Source: Candidatus Frankia alpina (lineage in GTDB: Bacteria; Actinomycetota; Actinomycetes; Frankiales; Frankiaceae). From it: a stretch of 64,000 nucleotides of DNA. The position numbers and the translations under genes are program-made. The DNA lies in contig NZ_CADCWT010000006.1 in the NCBI RefSeq assembly GCF_902806485.1, positions 1 through 64,000 of the forward strand, in the 5' to 3' direction. Below are positions 25,404 to 35,688 of this stretch, piece after piece (position 1 is the first letter of the stretch; every line of letters begins with the position of its first letter). The notes below the pieces were generated by a model that was not told where the DNA came from, ran no database searches, and was given only the letters and a program-made list of their open reading frames with translations.

Positions 25404-27296
25404 TCATCCCCGTGCGTCCACGGTCGGCCGACGCAGGGCGGCCTCCACCGCCGAGCCGTCGATGGTCTCCCGCTCAAGTAGCAGAGCGCTCAGCGCGTCG
25501 AGGGCATCGCGGTGGGTGGACAACAGGTCGACCGCTCGGACTTCGGCCTCGCGCAGGAGCCGGGCGACCTCGGAGTCGATCAGGCGCTGAGTCTGCTCCG
25601 AGTACGGCCGGCTCACCAGTTCCTCCCCGCCGAAGTACTGCGGATTCTGACTGCCGTAGCCGACCGGGCCGACGGCGCTGGACAGGCCGAATTCGCGCAC
25701 GGCGAGCTGCGTCGCGCCCGTCAGGTCCGACGACGCGCCCGTGGAGCCGTGCCCGAACACGACCAGCTCGGCCGCGCGACCCCCCAACCGGACGGCGAGG
25801 CTGTCGAGGAGATAGCCCTCCGAGTAAAGATGCCGTTCAGCCTCGTGCAGTTGCTCGGTCACCCCAAGTGACATTCCGGCGGGCAGGATCGTCACCTTCG
25901 CCACCGGGTCCGCATGCTCGCACAGCGCCGCGACCAGGGCGTGGCCGGACTCGTGCACGGCCACGGACTGCTTCTCGTCGGGTAGCAGCGCGTTCGAACC
26001 GTCGCGGCGGCCGAGCAGGATGCGGTCCCGAGCCGCATCCAGGTCTCCGGCGGTGACGACCTGTCGGTCCTCTCGCACGGCGTGGATGGCCGCCTCGTTG
26101 AGGAGGCTCGCCAGGTCCGCTCCGGAAAATCCCGGGGTACCGCGGGCGATGCGGTTGAGGTCGGCGTCGGCAGCGAGAGACTTGCCGCGGGCGTGCACGC
26201 CAAGAATCGCCAGGCGTTCGGCCTGGGTGGGCAGCGGAACGGTCACCTGACGGTCGAAGCGGCCGGGGCGCAGCAGCGCGGCGTCGAGGGTCTCCGGCCG
26301 GTTCGTCGCGGCCAGCACCACGACACCCGAATCCTGCTCGAAACCGTCCATCTCCGCCAGCAGCTGGTTGAGGGTCTGCTCCCGTTCATCGTTGCCGCCG
26401 ATGGCGTTGCCGCCCCGCCGACCGTCGATCGCGTCGATCTTGTCGATGAACACAATCGAGGGGGCGCGCTTGCGGGCCTCGGTGAACAGGTCACGAACCC
26501 GGGAGGCCCCCACGCCGACGAACATCTCGACGAACCCGGAGCCGGTGATCGACAGAAACGGCACCTCCGCCTCTCCCTCGACGGCCCTGGCCAGCAGGGT
26601 CTTCCCGGTGCCGGGTGGGCCGACCATCAGTACCCCACGTGGCCCGTGCGCGCCGACCTGGCTGTAGTGCTCGGGATTGCGGAGGAAGTCGACGACCTCG
26701 GTGATCTCCTGCTTCGCTCCTTCGTAACCGGCGACGTCGGAAAATCGGGTCGTCGGCCGTTCCGCCTCGATGATCTTTGCCTTGGATCGCCCGAACATAC
26801 CGATGCCGCCGGCGCCGCCGAGCCGGCGTGCCTGCCGGCCCGACCAGACGAAGAAGCCGATCAGGAAGATCAGCGGCAGGAAGCTCAGAACGACCGACCC
26901 GAACGAGGTCCCGGTCCGCGTCCCGGTGATCTGCACACCCTTTGTCCGCAACCGACCCTCGAGATCGTCCGTGTTGAGAGCGGTCGGAATCTGGGTGGTG
27001 AAGTCCTTGCCGGTCTTCAGGGTGCCGTCGACCGCGCCGTGATCGTTCACGGAGACCGACCGGACCGCGGCCGCGTTCACCCGGTGGAGGAACTCCGAGT
27101 ACTTCAGGGCCGCCGGCCGGGCAGCGAAGAGGCTCGGCCCGAACAGCAGCAGGAGGGTGATGATGCCGAGCGGCAGGAGAATCCGGCGCCAGCTCGGCAT
27201 CGGCGGCGGCGCGGGTTTGGGCGGGGTATCTTTCGGCGGTCCCGGCCGCGCCTGGGTGGAAGGATGGATGGTCCCGAGGCGGACCGGTGAGATCAA
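25404..27296 (-). CDS. ftsH: FtsH-type membrane AAA protease with Lys in place of the Walker B Glu
   Basis: A 630-aa ATP-dependent zinc metalloprotease. Two N-terminal membrane segments (ILLPLGIITLLLLFGPSLF; VVLSFLPLIFLIGFFVW) flank an outer domain; then AAA ATPase with Walker A GPPGTGKT (about 226), second region of homology with arginine fingers LLRPGRFDRQ, and protease motif HESGH (about 448). Walker B reads IVFIDKIDAI where FtsH has FIDEID: the codon is AAG (26439-26441), one change from GAG. That Glu activates water for ATP hydrolysis, so ATPase activity is doubtful. I place the start at TTG 27296, six nt after AGGAG, 19 nt downstream of pheA; a GTG at 27347 would overlap pheA. Confidence 0.88.
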   Translation of the reverse strand: MISPVRLGTIHPSTQARPGPPKDTPPKPAPPPMPSWRRILLPLGIITLLLLFGPSLFAARPAALKYSEFLHRVNAAAVRSVSVNDHGAVDGTLKTGKDFTTQIPTALNTDDLEGRLRTKGVQITGTRTGTSFGSVVLSFLPLIFLIGFFVWSGRQARRLGGAGGIGMFGRSKAKIIEAERPTTRFSDVAGYEGAKQEITEVVDFLRNPEHYSQVGAHGPRGVLMVGPPGTGKTLLARAVEGEAEVPFLSITGSGFVEMFVGVGASRVRDLFTEARKRAPSIVFIDKIDAIDGRRGGNAIGGNDEREQTLNQLLAEMDGFEQDSGVVVLAATNRPETLDAALLRPGRFDRQVTVPLPTQAERLAILGVHARGKSLAADADLNRIARGTPGFSGADLASLLNEAAIHAVREDRQVVTAGDLDAARDRILLGRRDGSNALLPDEKQSVAVHESGHALVAALCEHADPVAKVTILPAGMSLGVTEQLHEAERHLYSEGYLLDSLAVRLGGRAAELVVFGHGSTGASSDLTGATQLAVREFGLSSAVGPVGYGSQNPQYFGGEELVSRPYSEQTQRLIDSEVARLLREAEVRAVDLLSTHRDALDALSALLLERETIDGSAVEAALRRPTVDARG

Positions 27297-27315
27297 CTGA
27301 AACTCCTGACGGAAT

Positions 27316-28182
27316 CTAGAGTCCGGCGCGGGCGCCGATACGTTCACGTTCCCGGTACCGGCTCGCCCGGTAGACCCCGAGAATGCGGTGGTCCGCGTAG
27401 AACGACAGTTCCTCGAACGCGCGGGCGACAGCGGCGTCCTCGGGGCTGCCCTCGATGTCGGCGAGAAACTGGGTGGCTACAAATTCTCCGCCGACCATGT
27501 AGCTTTCCAGCTTCGTCATGTTGACGCCGTTGGTGGCGAACCCGCCGAGCGCCTTGTACAGCGCGGCCGGACGGTTGTGCACCTTGAAGACGAACGTGGT
27601 CACGATCGGTCCGATTCCGGCCGCGGCACGCAGGTTCTCGCCGGAGAGGATGAGGAAGCGCGTCGTGTTGTGCTCCTCGTCCTCCAGGTCCGCGCGCAGG
27701 ATCTCGAGTCCGTACGACTCGGCCGCGAGCCGGGAGGCGATCGCCGCTCGGGAGGGATCGCCCGCCTCGCTGATTTCCCGCGCGGCGCCCGCGGTGTCGG
27801 CGGCGGCGATGGCGACGAGCCCCAGCCCGTGCAATGCCTCGCGACACTGAGCGAGTGCCTGCGGGTGACTGTGCACCGTCTTCACGTCGTCGAGGGCCGC
27901 ACCGGGTATCCCGAGCAGCTGATGGCGGACGGGAAGAAAGTACTCGCCGATGATGTGCACCGCCGGCCTGGGCAGCAGCTGGTGGATGTCGGCGACCCGA
28001 CCGGCGATGGAGTTCTCGACCGGAATCATCGCGAGGTCCACCGCACCGTCCTCCAGCGCTTCGAAGCACTCGTCGAAGGTCTGGTAGGGGACCGCGTCGT
28101 AGTCCGGATAGACATCCCGGCAGGCGATGTGCGAGTTGGCTCCCCGCTCACCCTGGAACGCGATCCTCTGTCGTGCGGTCAT
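27316..28182 (-). CDS. pheA: Prephenate dehydratase, proteobacterial-like type
   Basis: A 288-aa enzyme converting prephenate to phenylpyruvate for phenylalanine synthesis. Catalytic domain: RIAFQGERGANSHIACRDV, PVENSIAGRVADIHQLL, and the TRF motif in EEHNTTRFLIL. The C-terminal ACT domain (from about 200) reads NRPAALYKALGGF and MTKLESYMVGGEF. Actinobacterial and most other PheA proteins carry ESRP at that site; ESY is the variant I associate with alphaproteobacteria, as is the GEYFLPVRHQLLGI segment. Lateral origin or an old paralog is possible. ftsH follows 19 nt downstream. Confidence 0.9.
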   Translation of the reverse strand: MTARQRIAFQGERGANSHIACRDVYPDYDAVPYQTFDECFEALEDGAVDLAMIPVENSIAGRVADIHQLLPRPAVHIIGEYFLPVRHQLLGIPGAALDDVKTVHSHPQALAQCREALHGLGLVAIAAADTAGAAREISEAGDPSRAAIASRLAAESYGLEILRADLEDEEHNTTRFLILSGENLRAAAGIGPIVTTFVFKVHNRPAALYKALGGFATNGVNMTKLESYMVGGEFVATQFLADIEGSPEDAAVARAFEELSFYADHRILGVYRASRYRERERIGARAGL

Positions 28183-28203
28183 GCGTACGACCGTACCGGG
28201 CCC

Positions 28204-30849
28204 TCAGGTGCTGGTGGTAAACGCTTGCAGGAGTGTGCGCGACTCGGTCTCGGGCGGTAGCAGGCGGATCCCCGCGTGCAGCAGCACCACGCCACGACGG
28301 CCGACGAGCACCGGGTCGAGCAGGATCTCGCCGATGGCCGGCAGCTCCTCCGCGATGCGGGCGACCCGGTGCAGGAGATCGGCCAGCGCTTCGGTGTCGG
28401 CGGCGGGCGCGCCCGACCCCCCGACCAGCAGCACGCTGCCGCGGATCTGGTGGATCAGCTCCTCGGCGTCGCGGTCCGTCAGAGGCAGGGTGCGGGCCAG
28501 CGGATCGACGAGCAGGTCCGCGACGGCGCCGCCCAGCCGCAGCGAGAGCAGCGGGCCGACGGTCGGATCCTGCCGCAACCTCACGACGGTGGACACCCCG
28601 GCCGGAGCCATCGGTTGCACGAGCATGTCGCCGGGACCGACGGCGGCACGCACCGCCTCCCACGCACCGGAGAGCTCATCCGGGTCACCCAGACCGAGCT
28701 GGACCGCTCCGACGTCGAGCCTGCTACGGAAGCGCTCGTCGGCGATCTTGAGGGCTACGGGCCAGCCGAGCGACGCCGCCGCGGCCTGCGCCTGTGGCTC
28801 GTCGGTGACGCGAGCACTGGGCCACGTCCGCAACCCCACTCCGGCCAGCAACGTGGCCACGGCCGGTTCCGGTAGCCAGGTGCCGTCCTTCGGATGGCGC
28901 ACGATCTCCGCTCGGGCGCCGTCCAGGTCGATGTGATCCAGCGCCTGCACCCGGCCGTGATCCCGCGCACGCCAGGCGGCGTGGTCGGCGGCGCGGGACA
29001 GTGCCAGCGCCGCCGATTCCGGCGACGAGTAGGACGGCACCGACCCGCGGCCGGCGGAGCCGGCCGCGTCCGCCACCGCCAGCGCGGCGGGCATGCCATC
29101 CTGCCCGAGATAGGAGGCGAGCACCGGCAGGCCGCTGTCGGCCGCAACCTTCCGCACCGCGGCTCCGAGCCGGTCGACCTGGGCGTGCGGGGCGACAAGG
29201 GCGATGATCGCGTCGACGTCGCCCGAGGCCGCGACCAGGCGTAGCGCGGCGTCGAAGCGTTCGGGATCGGCCAGCGGGCCGAGATCGACCGGGTTGGTGG
29301 AGTACCGGTGGCCGAGGAGGTCGGCGAGACCCGAGCAGGTCTCGTCGGACAGCGGGGGGATCTCGAGCCCGTAGGTACGGCAGGCGTCGGTGGCGAGCGC
29401 CGCGAGCGCGCTGCTCGTTCCCACGATGCCGACGCGTCGTCCGACGGGCAGCGGCTGATGGGTCAGCAGCTGCACGGCGTCGAAGAGCTGGTTCAGGGTG
29501 TCGGCGCGGACCACTCCGGCGCTGGTGAACAGCGCGTCCACGCCGGAGTCCGCGGACTCCTGGCCGCTTTTCAACGCCACGACGGGCTTGTGCCGACCGA
29601 GTTGGCGAGCGATCCGGGCGAAGCGCCTCGGATTGCCGGAGCTCTGCAGATGAAGCATGATCACGTCGGTCCGTGGATCAGTCTGCCAGTACTCCAGGAG
29701 ATCGTTCGTCGAGACGTCGGATCGGTCTCCGGCCGAGACGAAGGTGGACAGTCCCACGGCGCGCCGGGCCGCGTCGGTGAGAAACGTGCCGGCCAAGGCG
29801 CCGGACTGGGTGAACACTCCGACTCGGCCGGCCGGAGGATCCCCGACGGCGAAGGTGGCATGCAGCCGGGTGGCCGGCGCGGTGTTGATGACGCCCATCG
29901 CATTCGGGCCGATCAGGCGCATGCCGCCGTCGCGGGCGATCCGGATGGCGTCCGCAAGCAGGACGCGGCCCTTGTCCCCGCCGTCCGCGAAGCCGGCCGA
30001 CACGACGATGACACCGCGAACCCGCTTCTGCGCGCAGGCCCGCAGAACGTCGGTCACCCGCTGCGCGGGCACCGCCACGACGGCCAGATCGATCTCGGCG
30101 GGCACCTCGCGCAGATCCCTGTAGGCATAGACCGAGGCGACATGGGTGGCCGCGGCGTTGACGGGATACACCGCTCCGGTGAACCCGCTGCGGAGCAGCC
30201 GGCGGAAGACCTCATGACCGACCGTTCCGGGCTCGCGGCTTGCCCCGATCACGGCGACCGCTCGGGGGTGCAGCAGCCGGTCGATGCTGCGGGATCCGTC
30301 CGGATGGTCCAGACTGCCGCCGACCCGTCCCCGGCGCGCCCGGGTACCGCTCGGGACGTCGTCCCCCGGTTGCACCGGATAGCTCACGCGGATCTGGTTG
30401 CCGTCCGCGGGCGTGAGGTCGAAACCGACCGAACGCAGAACCTCCAGAACCCGCCGGCTGCTCGCTGGCACGTCCGCGACCAGCCGGCGCACCCCGCCTG
30501 CCCCGGCGGTGTCGATGAGCGTGTCGATGAGCAGCGTGCCGAGCCCCCGCCCCTGATGCGCGTTCTCGACCAGGATCCCGAACCGCGCGCCGTCGCCGCT
30601 GCCGATCTTGCTGTACTCGACCATCCCGGCGACTTCGCCGCCGACGAGGGCACCGAGCACCGCGGATGTCCGGCTGTCGGGCGAGATGACCCGCTCGGCG
30701 ATCAGCGCAGGATCCGCCGTGGCGCTGGCCAGATCCGGGTCATGCGGATTCGCCTCGCGAAGGCGCAGCTGGAAGGCGCTCAGCCGGCCGGTGTCCGCGG
30801 GGCCCAGCGGCCGCACCGTGACCGAAGCCTCCGTCGGCGAGCACGACAT
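28204..30849 (-). CDS. Fused GNAT acetyltransferase and NDP-forming acyl-CoA ligase-like protein (Pat type)
   Basis: An 881-aa fusion. Residues about 10-165 form a GNAT domain (FGILVENAHQGRGLGTLLID is the acetyl-CoA loop). From about 195 come the CoA-binding (HPRAVAVIGASREPGTVGHE), succinyl-CoA ligase-like (VGVFTQSGALAG) and ATP-grasp (SLGWPVALKIADE) domains of acetate-CoA ligase (ADP-forming). N-terminal GNAT plus C-terminal ligase module is the reversed order of Pat-type protein lysine acetyltransferases, which regulate enzymes such as acetyl-CoA synthetase. A GTG near 30816 is an alternative start. 21 bp separate it from pheA, so pheA and ftsH may share its transcript. Confidence 0.85.
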   Translation of the reverse strand: MSCSPTEASVTVRPLGPADTGRLSAFQLRLREANPHDPDLASATADPALIAERVISPDSRTSAVLGALVGGEVAGMVEYSKIGSGDGARFGILVENAHQGRGLGTLLIDTLIDTAGAGGVRRLVADVPASSRRVLEVLRSVGFDLTPADGNQIRVSYPVQPGDDVPSGTRARRGRVGGSLDHPDGSRSIDRLLHPRAVAVIGASREPGTVGHEVFRRLLRSGFTGAVYPVNAAATHVASVYAYRDLREVPAEIDLAVVAVPAQRVTDVLRACAQKRVRGVIVVSAGFADGGDKGRVLLADAIRIARDGGMRLIGPNAMGVINTAPATRLHATFAVGDPPAGRVGVFTQSGALAGTFLTDAARRAVGLSTFVSAGDRSDVSTNDLLEYWQTDPRTDVIMLHLQSSGNPRRFARIARQLGRHKPVVALKSGQESADSGVDALFTSAGVVRADTLNQLFDAVQLLTHQPLPVGRRVGIVGTSSALAALATDACRTYGLEIPPLSDETCSGLADLLGHRYSTNPVDLGPLADPERFDAALRLVAASGDVDAIIALVAPHAQVDRLGAAVRKVAADSGLPVLASYLGQDGMPAALAVADAAGSAGRGSVPSYSSPESAALALSRAADHAAWRARDHGRVQALDHIDLDGARAEIVRHPKDGTWLPEPAVATLLAGVGLRTWPSARVTDEPQAQAAAASLGWPVALKIADERFRSRLDVGAVQLGLGDPDELSGAWEAVRAAVGPGDMLVQPMAPAGVSTVVRLRQDPTVGPLLSLRLGGAVADLLVDPLARTLPLTDRDAEELIHQIRGSVLLVGGSGAPAADTEALADLLHRVARIAEELPAIGEILLDPVLVGRRGVVLLHAGIRLLPPETESRTLLQAFTTST

Positions 30850-31616
30850 CCTCGACAGGTGCCGTAGCCGCGCGAGCGGATGGGAAAACCTGTGCCGACC
30901 GGTCTGGCCGGGAAGCTGCCATGGTGCGTCCTCCCGGGGCTCAACGCCCCCGTCGCCAGGCGGTGTCGTCTAGGCCACGCGCGGCGGGACCTCGCATCGC
31001 CAGGTTGGACCGTGAGGGCCGGCGGCGGTCACCCGCCCCACTATATGATCTTCTTTGCTTTCTATGGTAGTATCGGCTTCTGACGGCGGGGTCTGATCGT
31101 GCCCAGGGCGGCGTGAACGCCGAGGGAAATCGTGACGGCAACAGACGATCACGCCGGCGACGGCATTCCAGGAGATTCCGGCCGGCAAGAGTGGGTTTTT
31201 CAATCACGTCGTTCACGTTTCCGCGGTTTCGCATCGGATCCTCACGCTGGGCACCCGACGGCGCCGACGAAATTTTGGCAGGCGGAACGGCTGATGCAGT
31301 GCCCGGCGGCCCGGCGGCCCGAGGCATCGCTACTCTGCGTGGCGGCCCGCCTTCGGGGTGGGCGACGCCGGCGTCTCGATGTGACGATTGCCACATGAAC
31401 GTTTGCTCCCTCTCCCACCCCCCGCGTGGACCCGGTGCACCTGATCGAGGTGGCCCGAACGGACGGGTCGCGTCGAGCTCGTTGACCAGCATGACGCCGA
31501 TTACCCGGGAGCGTTCACGTCGGCGCGCTGGTGATCCGGACCCGGTCGAATCCCGGGGCGGGGACGCGGGACAATGGGCAACCGGACCGGTCGGATGATC
31601 CGGACAGGATGGTGAC
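30850..31616. other. Divergent intergenic region, 0.77 kb
   Basis: Lies between the divergent GNAT fusion and nuclease/helicase genes. An AT-rich island at about 31038-31082 includes TATAGT on the minus strand (31045-31040), a possible -10 for the leftward gene. A minus-strand fragment around 31420-31500 translates as VIGVMLVNELDATRPFG, which looks protein-like but matches nothing I know. No RNA gene was found. Confidence 0.35.
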
Positions 31617-34600
31617 GTGCAGAGGTTCGACGACCACTGGGTCGTCTCCGCGGGCGATCTCGTGGACGACGTCGAGTGCGGGCACCGCGTCGGGCTCACC
31701 CACGCGCTCGCCACCGGCCTGTTGTCCGTCGTGGGCGCGCCGGGAGGGCCGCCCGAACGGGGCTGCGGATCAGCGCCCCGGACCCGACCGCGGTCCGGCA
31801 CGGAGAGGCCCACGAAAGGCGTCTGCTGGCGCATCTGCGGCGGTGTTTCGGTGCCGACGGGGTGGTGGAGATCCTTCGTCCGGCGGCGACCCTCGACGCG
31901 CTCGCCGAAGCCAGCGAGCGGACACGTCGCGCGCTCGCTGCCGGTGCGCCGGTGGTCTATCAGGGCGTGCTGTTCGACGGCTCCTTCCAGGGCCGTCCGG
32001 ACTTCCTGATCGCGGCGCATCTCGACCCGGAGACCGGCGCGCACAGGGGGCCCGCTGAGCCGGGTCACTATGAGCCCTACGATGTCAAGCTTGCCCGGCA
32101 GGCCCGGCCCGGGGCGGTGCTGCAGCTTGCCGCGTACGCGGCGGCGCTACCGTCGGTCGGCGTGGCAGTGCCGCGGATGATGCACCTGCTGCATCCCGCG
32201 CGTGGAGCCGGCATGACAGGCACCGGCGCCCGGCCGGAGCCGGGCTCCGCCGGGGGTGGGCGCGGCGGGCGGGATGACCGGTCGGCCGCCGTCGCCGTGG
32301 TGCGTTCGTTCCGGGTCGATGATGTCGCGCCGATGGTCCGCCATGCTCGTGGTCGCCTCGATGCCCGGCGGGCCGCGCCGGCGGCTGTTCCCGACCCGAC
32401 GTGGGCGCAGCCCCGTCCGGAGTGCGCAAGCTGCGCCTTCGCCGAGCACTGCGGTGAGGGCCGGGCGGCGGCCCGCGATCTGTCCCTGGTCGCGGGGCTG
32501 CGAGCCGAACAGCGTCGGGTGCTGCGCGGCGTGGATATCACGTCTGTGGAGGAGCTCGCTGCCGCGCGCGACGAGCAACGGCCGGTGGCGATGTCCGCTG
32601 CCGCGTTCGCCGGGCTGCGCCTGCAGGCCGAACTGCAGGCGGCGCAGGATGCGACCCGCAGCGCGGACGACCCGCTGGGGACGGTGACCGCGCGGATGGT
32701 CGACTCCGCGGGCCTCGCGTCGCTGCCCGTGGCGGACCCGGCCGACATCTACTTCGACATGGAAGGCGATCCGTATGCGTTGGACGCCGCCGGCCTGGAG
32801 TACCTCTTCGGGGCCGTCACGCTGACCGAGGCTGCGGGCGGGCGGGCCGTGGGCGAGGCCCCGGCGGAGGTCTTCCGGGCGTTCTGGGCGCACGACCGGC
32901 CCGGCGAGCGGCTGGCGTTCGAGTCCTTCGTCGACTGGGCCGTGGCGCGGTTGCGCGAGCATCCCGGCGCCCACGTCTACCACTACGCCCCCTACGAGCT
33001 CAACGCACTGCGGCGGCTGGCGGCTCGGCATGGCGCCAGGGAACGGCAGATCGACGAGCTGCTTGCCGGCAACCGGTTGATCGATCTCTACGCGGTGGTC
33101 CGGCGCAGCCTGCGGATCTCCCAGCCGTCCTATTCGATCAAGTATCTCGAGCCCTTGTTCTTCCCGGACGCGCGGCAGGCGGCGGTGAAGAACGCCGCCG
33201 ACAGCATCGTGGCGTACGAGTCCTTCCTGGCCCACCGGGACGCGGGGGAGCCGGCCGAGGCCGATCGGATACTTGCTGAGATCGCCGAATACAACCGGGT
33301 CGACTGCGTGTCGACCCACCGACTGCACCGCTGGCTACTCGGGTTGGGCCAGGCCGAGGGGGTCGCGCCGCGGGGGAGCGTCGCGGTGGATTCCGCCGCG
33401 GTGGGAGCCGATCTCCCCGGCGCTTCCGATCAGGCATCGCCGGCCGGTGCCGACGATGCGGATGCCCTCGTCGACGCGCTGGTCGCGGGGCTGCACCCGG
33501 AGCCGGCGTCCTGGTCGGCCGAGGATCGGGCGCGGGCCCTGCTCGCCGCCGCCGTGGGCTATCACCGGCGAGAGAACAAACCGGCCTGGTGGACCTATTT
33601 TGCGGCGTTGACCGCCGACCGGACGAGCCTCGAGTTGGCCGACGACTGTGCCGTGCCGACCGGGTGGGCCGTGATCGAGGACTGGGAGGAACCTTCCGGG
33701 CGACGTCGGCGCAGCCGCCGGCTGTTGCAGGCGCGTGTCGACCCGAACCGTCCGCATCCATTCGACCGGGGCGAGTCCGTGCGGCTGCTCTACCCGGGGC
33801 GGGCGGGCGCCGTCGGTGCGACCACCGACGCCGTCGTCGAACGGGCCGCACCGCACGTGCTGCTCCTGCGCGAGAGCGCGGCCGCGGACGCGGTCAGCCC
33901 CGCGCTGCCGACGGCCGTGCTGCCCGGCGCGCCCGTACGGCCCGAACCGAAGCCCACCGCGGTCCGCGAACTTGCCCGCCGGGCCGTCGCCGCGCTGCCC
34001 GGACGCCTACCCGCGGAATCGGCGACGGACCTGCTGCGTCGTGAGCCGCCCAGGCTGGTCGGCCGGCGCGGCGGCCTGCCGGCTCCCGCCGAGCGCGGCG
34101 ACGACCAGGTCGCCGCCGTGCTGGCGGCGGTCAGCGCGCTCGACGGCTCCTACCTGGCGGTGCAGGGACCGCCCGGAGCCGGCAAAACGTATCTGGCCGG
34201 CCGGCTCATCCAACATCTGATCGCGCAGGGGAAGTCGGTGGGAATCTGCTCGACCAGCCATAAGGCGATCGAGAACGCCATGCTCGCCGCTACCGGCCAA
34301 CCCCCCGCGCCCGTCGCCCACGCCGGGCCGGATGATCCCGGTGGCACCGACAACGTCGAGGGTGGCGACGGTGCACCGCCATGGCGCCCGATGGTCGCCG
34401 CAGCCAAGAAGCAGCGCTCGGGCGCACCGGCTGACCCGGCGCACCACCCACCCTGGGACACGCCGCGTGACCTGCGGGCCCTGTCAGCATGGCGGCAGGC
34501 CCATCCGGACGGTCATCTCGTCGGCGACACCGCCTGCGCCTTCGCCAACCCGGCGCTCGCGGCCGTGCCGTTCGATGTCCTGATCGTCGACGAGGCGGGC

Positions 34601-35533
34601 CAGTTCGCGCTTGCCGACACCCTCGCGGTGGCCGGCGCAGCCCACAACCTGGTCCTGCTCGGAGATCCGCAGCAGCTACCGCAGGTCGTGACGGGAATCC
34701 ACCCCGAGGGCGCGGACGCCTCTGCGCTGTCGCACCTGCTGGGCGATGCCGAGGTGATTCCCCCCGAGCTCGGCTACTTCCTCGACCGGACCCGCCGGCT
34801 GCACCCGGCTGTGTGCGCGCCGGTGTCCGCGCTCGCCTACCGTGGCCTGCTGCGGTCCCACCCGATTGCCGCGACCCGTGCCGTCGTCGACGTGCCGGCC
34901 GGGTTGTACCTGCATGACGTGGTCCATCACGACAACGGCACCTGCTCCGAGGAGGAGGTGTCCGCGGCGAGCGCGATCGTCCGACACCTGATGGGGAGGG
35001 TGATCATCGATGGTGCGGGTTCCCGCCCGCTGGCCGGGTCGGATGTCCTCGTGGTCGCCCCATACAACCGCCAGGTCCGAGAGATCGAACATGCGCTCGA
35101 GGTAGCCGGCCTGATCGGCGTGCGGGTCGGCACGGTGGACCGGTTCCAGGGCCAGGAGGCGGCCGTGGTAATCACGTCGTTGACGACCTCCAGCGCCGCC
35201 GAGTCGCCGCGTGGGCTCGACTTTCTGCTCTCCCGTAACCGGCTCAATGTCGCGCTGTCCCGGGCCCAGGTGGCGGCGGTCCTGGTGATGTCGCCGGCGC
35301 TGCTCGACAGCTCCCCCCGCAGCGTCGCGGAGCTCCACCTGCTCGCCGGGCTGGCCTGGCTGCGGGCGATGGCACGCACCGACCTGTTCGCGCCGCCGGC
35401 TGGCCGTACCGGCGAGCCGGCGGCGGCCGCTGTGGGGGATGGCGGTCCGTCGGTCCTCGCCTCCGAGCCGGTGACGGAGGGTGTCCGCGTCTCCGGTGGG
35501 CCGTCCACGCAGCTGAGCCTGCCCTTCCCCTGA
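31617..35533 (+). CDS. TM0106-family RecB-like nuclease fused to superfamily 1 helicase, frameshifted near the 5' end
   Basis: A protein of about 1300 residues. GTG 31617 opens the expected N-terminus (QRFDDHWVVSAGDLVDDVECGH), but this frame is lost at about 31750-31790 and the rest of the gene continues in another frame to 35533. The nuclease part has YQGVLFDGSFQGRPDFLI and YEPYDVKLARQARPGAVLQL, the four-Cys patch (CASCAFAEHC) and an RNase H-like section (DIYFDMEGDP, VYHYAPYELNAL). The helicase has Walker A GPPGAGKTY, DEAGQFALAD and VDRFQGQEAAVVITSL with LNVALSRAQ. A role in DNA repair or defence is plausible. Loss of the first 50 residues may be a mutation or a sequence error. Confidence 0.78.
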
Positions 35534-35565
35534 GGTCGGGTTCGGTTCGGCAAACGCAGTTACGC

Positions 35566-35587
35566 CCGAGAATACTCCGACTCTCGG
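35566..35587. terminator. Weak hairpin after the helicase gene
   Basis: CCGAGA and TCTCGG, 6-bp arms with a 10-nt loop, 33 nt after the stop. The following 100 bases are AT-rich and probably hold the promoter of the GAF gene. Confidence 0.3.
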
Positions 35588-35688
35588 ACCACAATCGGCG
35601 TCATGCCGTTTGTGCACTTATTTGTGCTTATCGTAAAACGGATGCTACGATTCTCAACGTCTTCTACAGGTCGGGGAAGGGGACGCTC

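Noticed and set aside
31541-31570. GGTCGAATCCCGGGG resembling a tRNA T-arm
   Set aside because: One base of the T-loop is missing and no anticodon or acceptor stem can be drawn around it.
30941-32068. 375-codon minus-strand frame in the 31-kb intergenic region
   Set aside because: Mostly low-complexity and antisense to the nuclease gene; only a short stretch looks protein-like and I cannot identify it.
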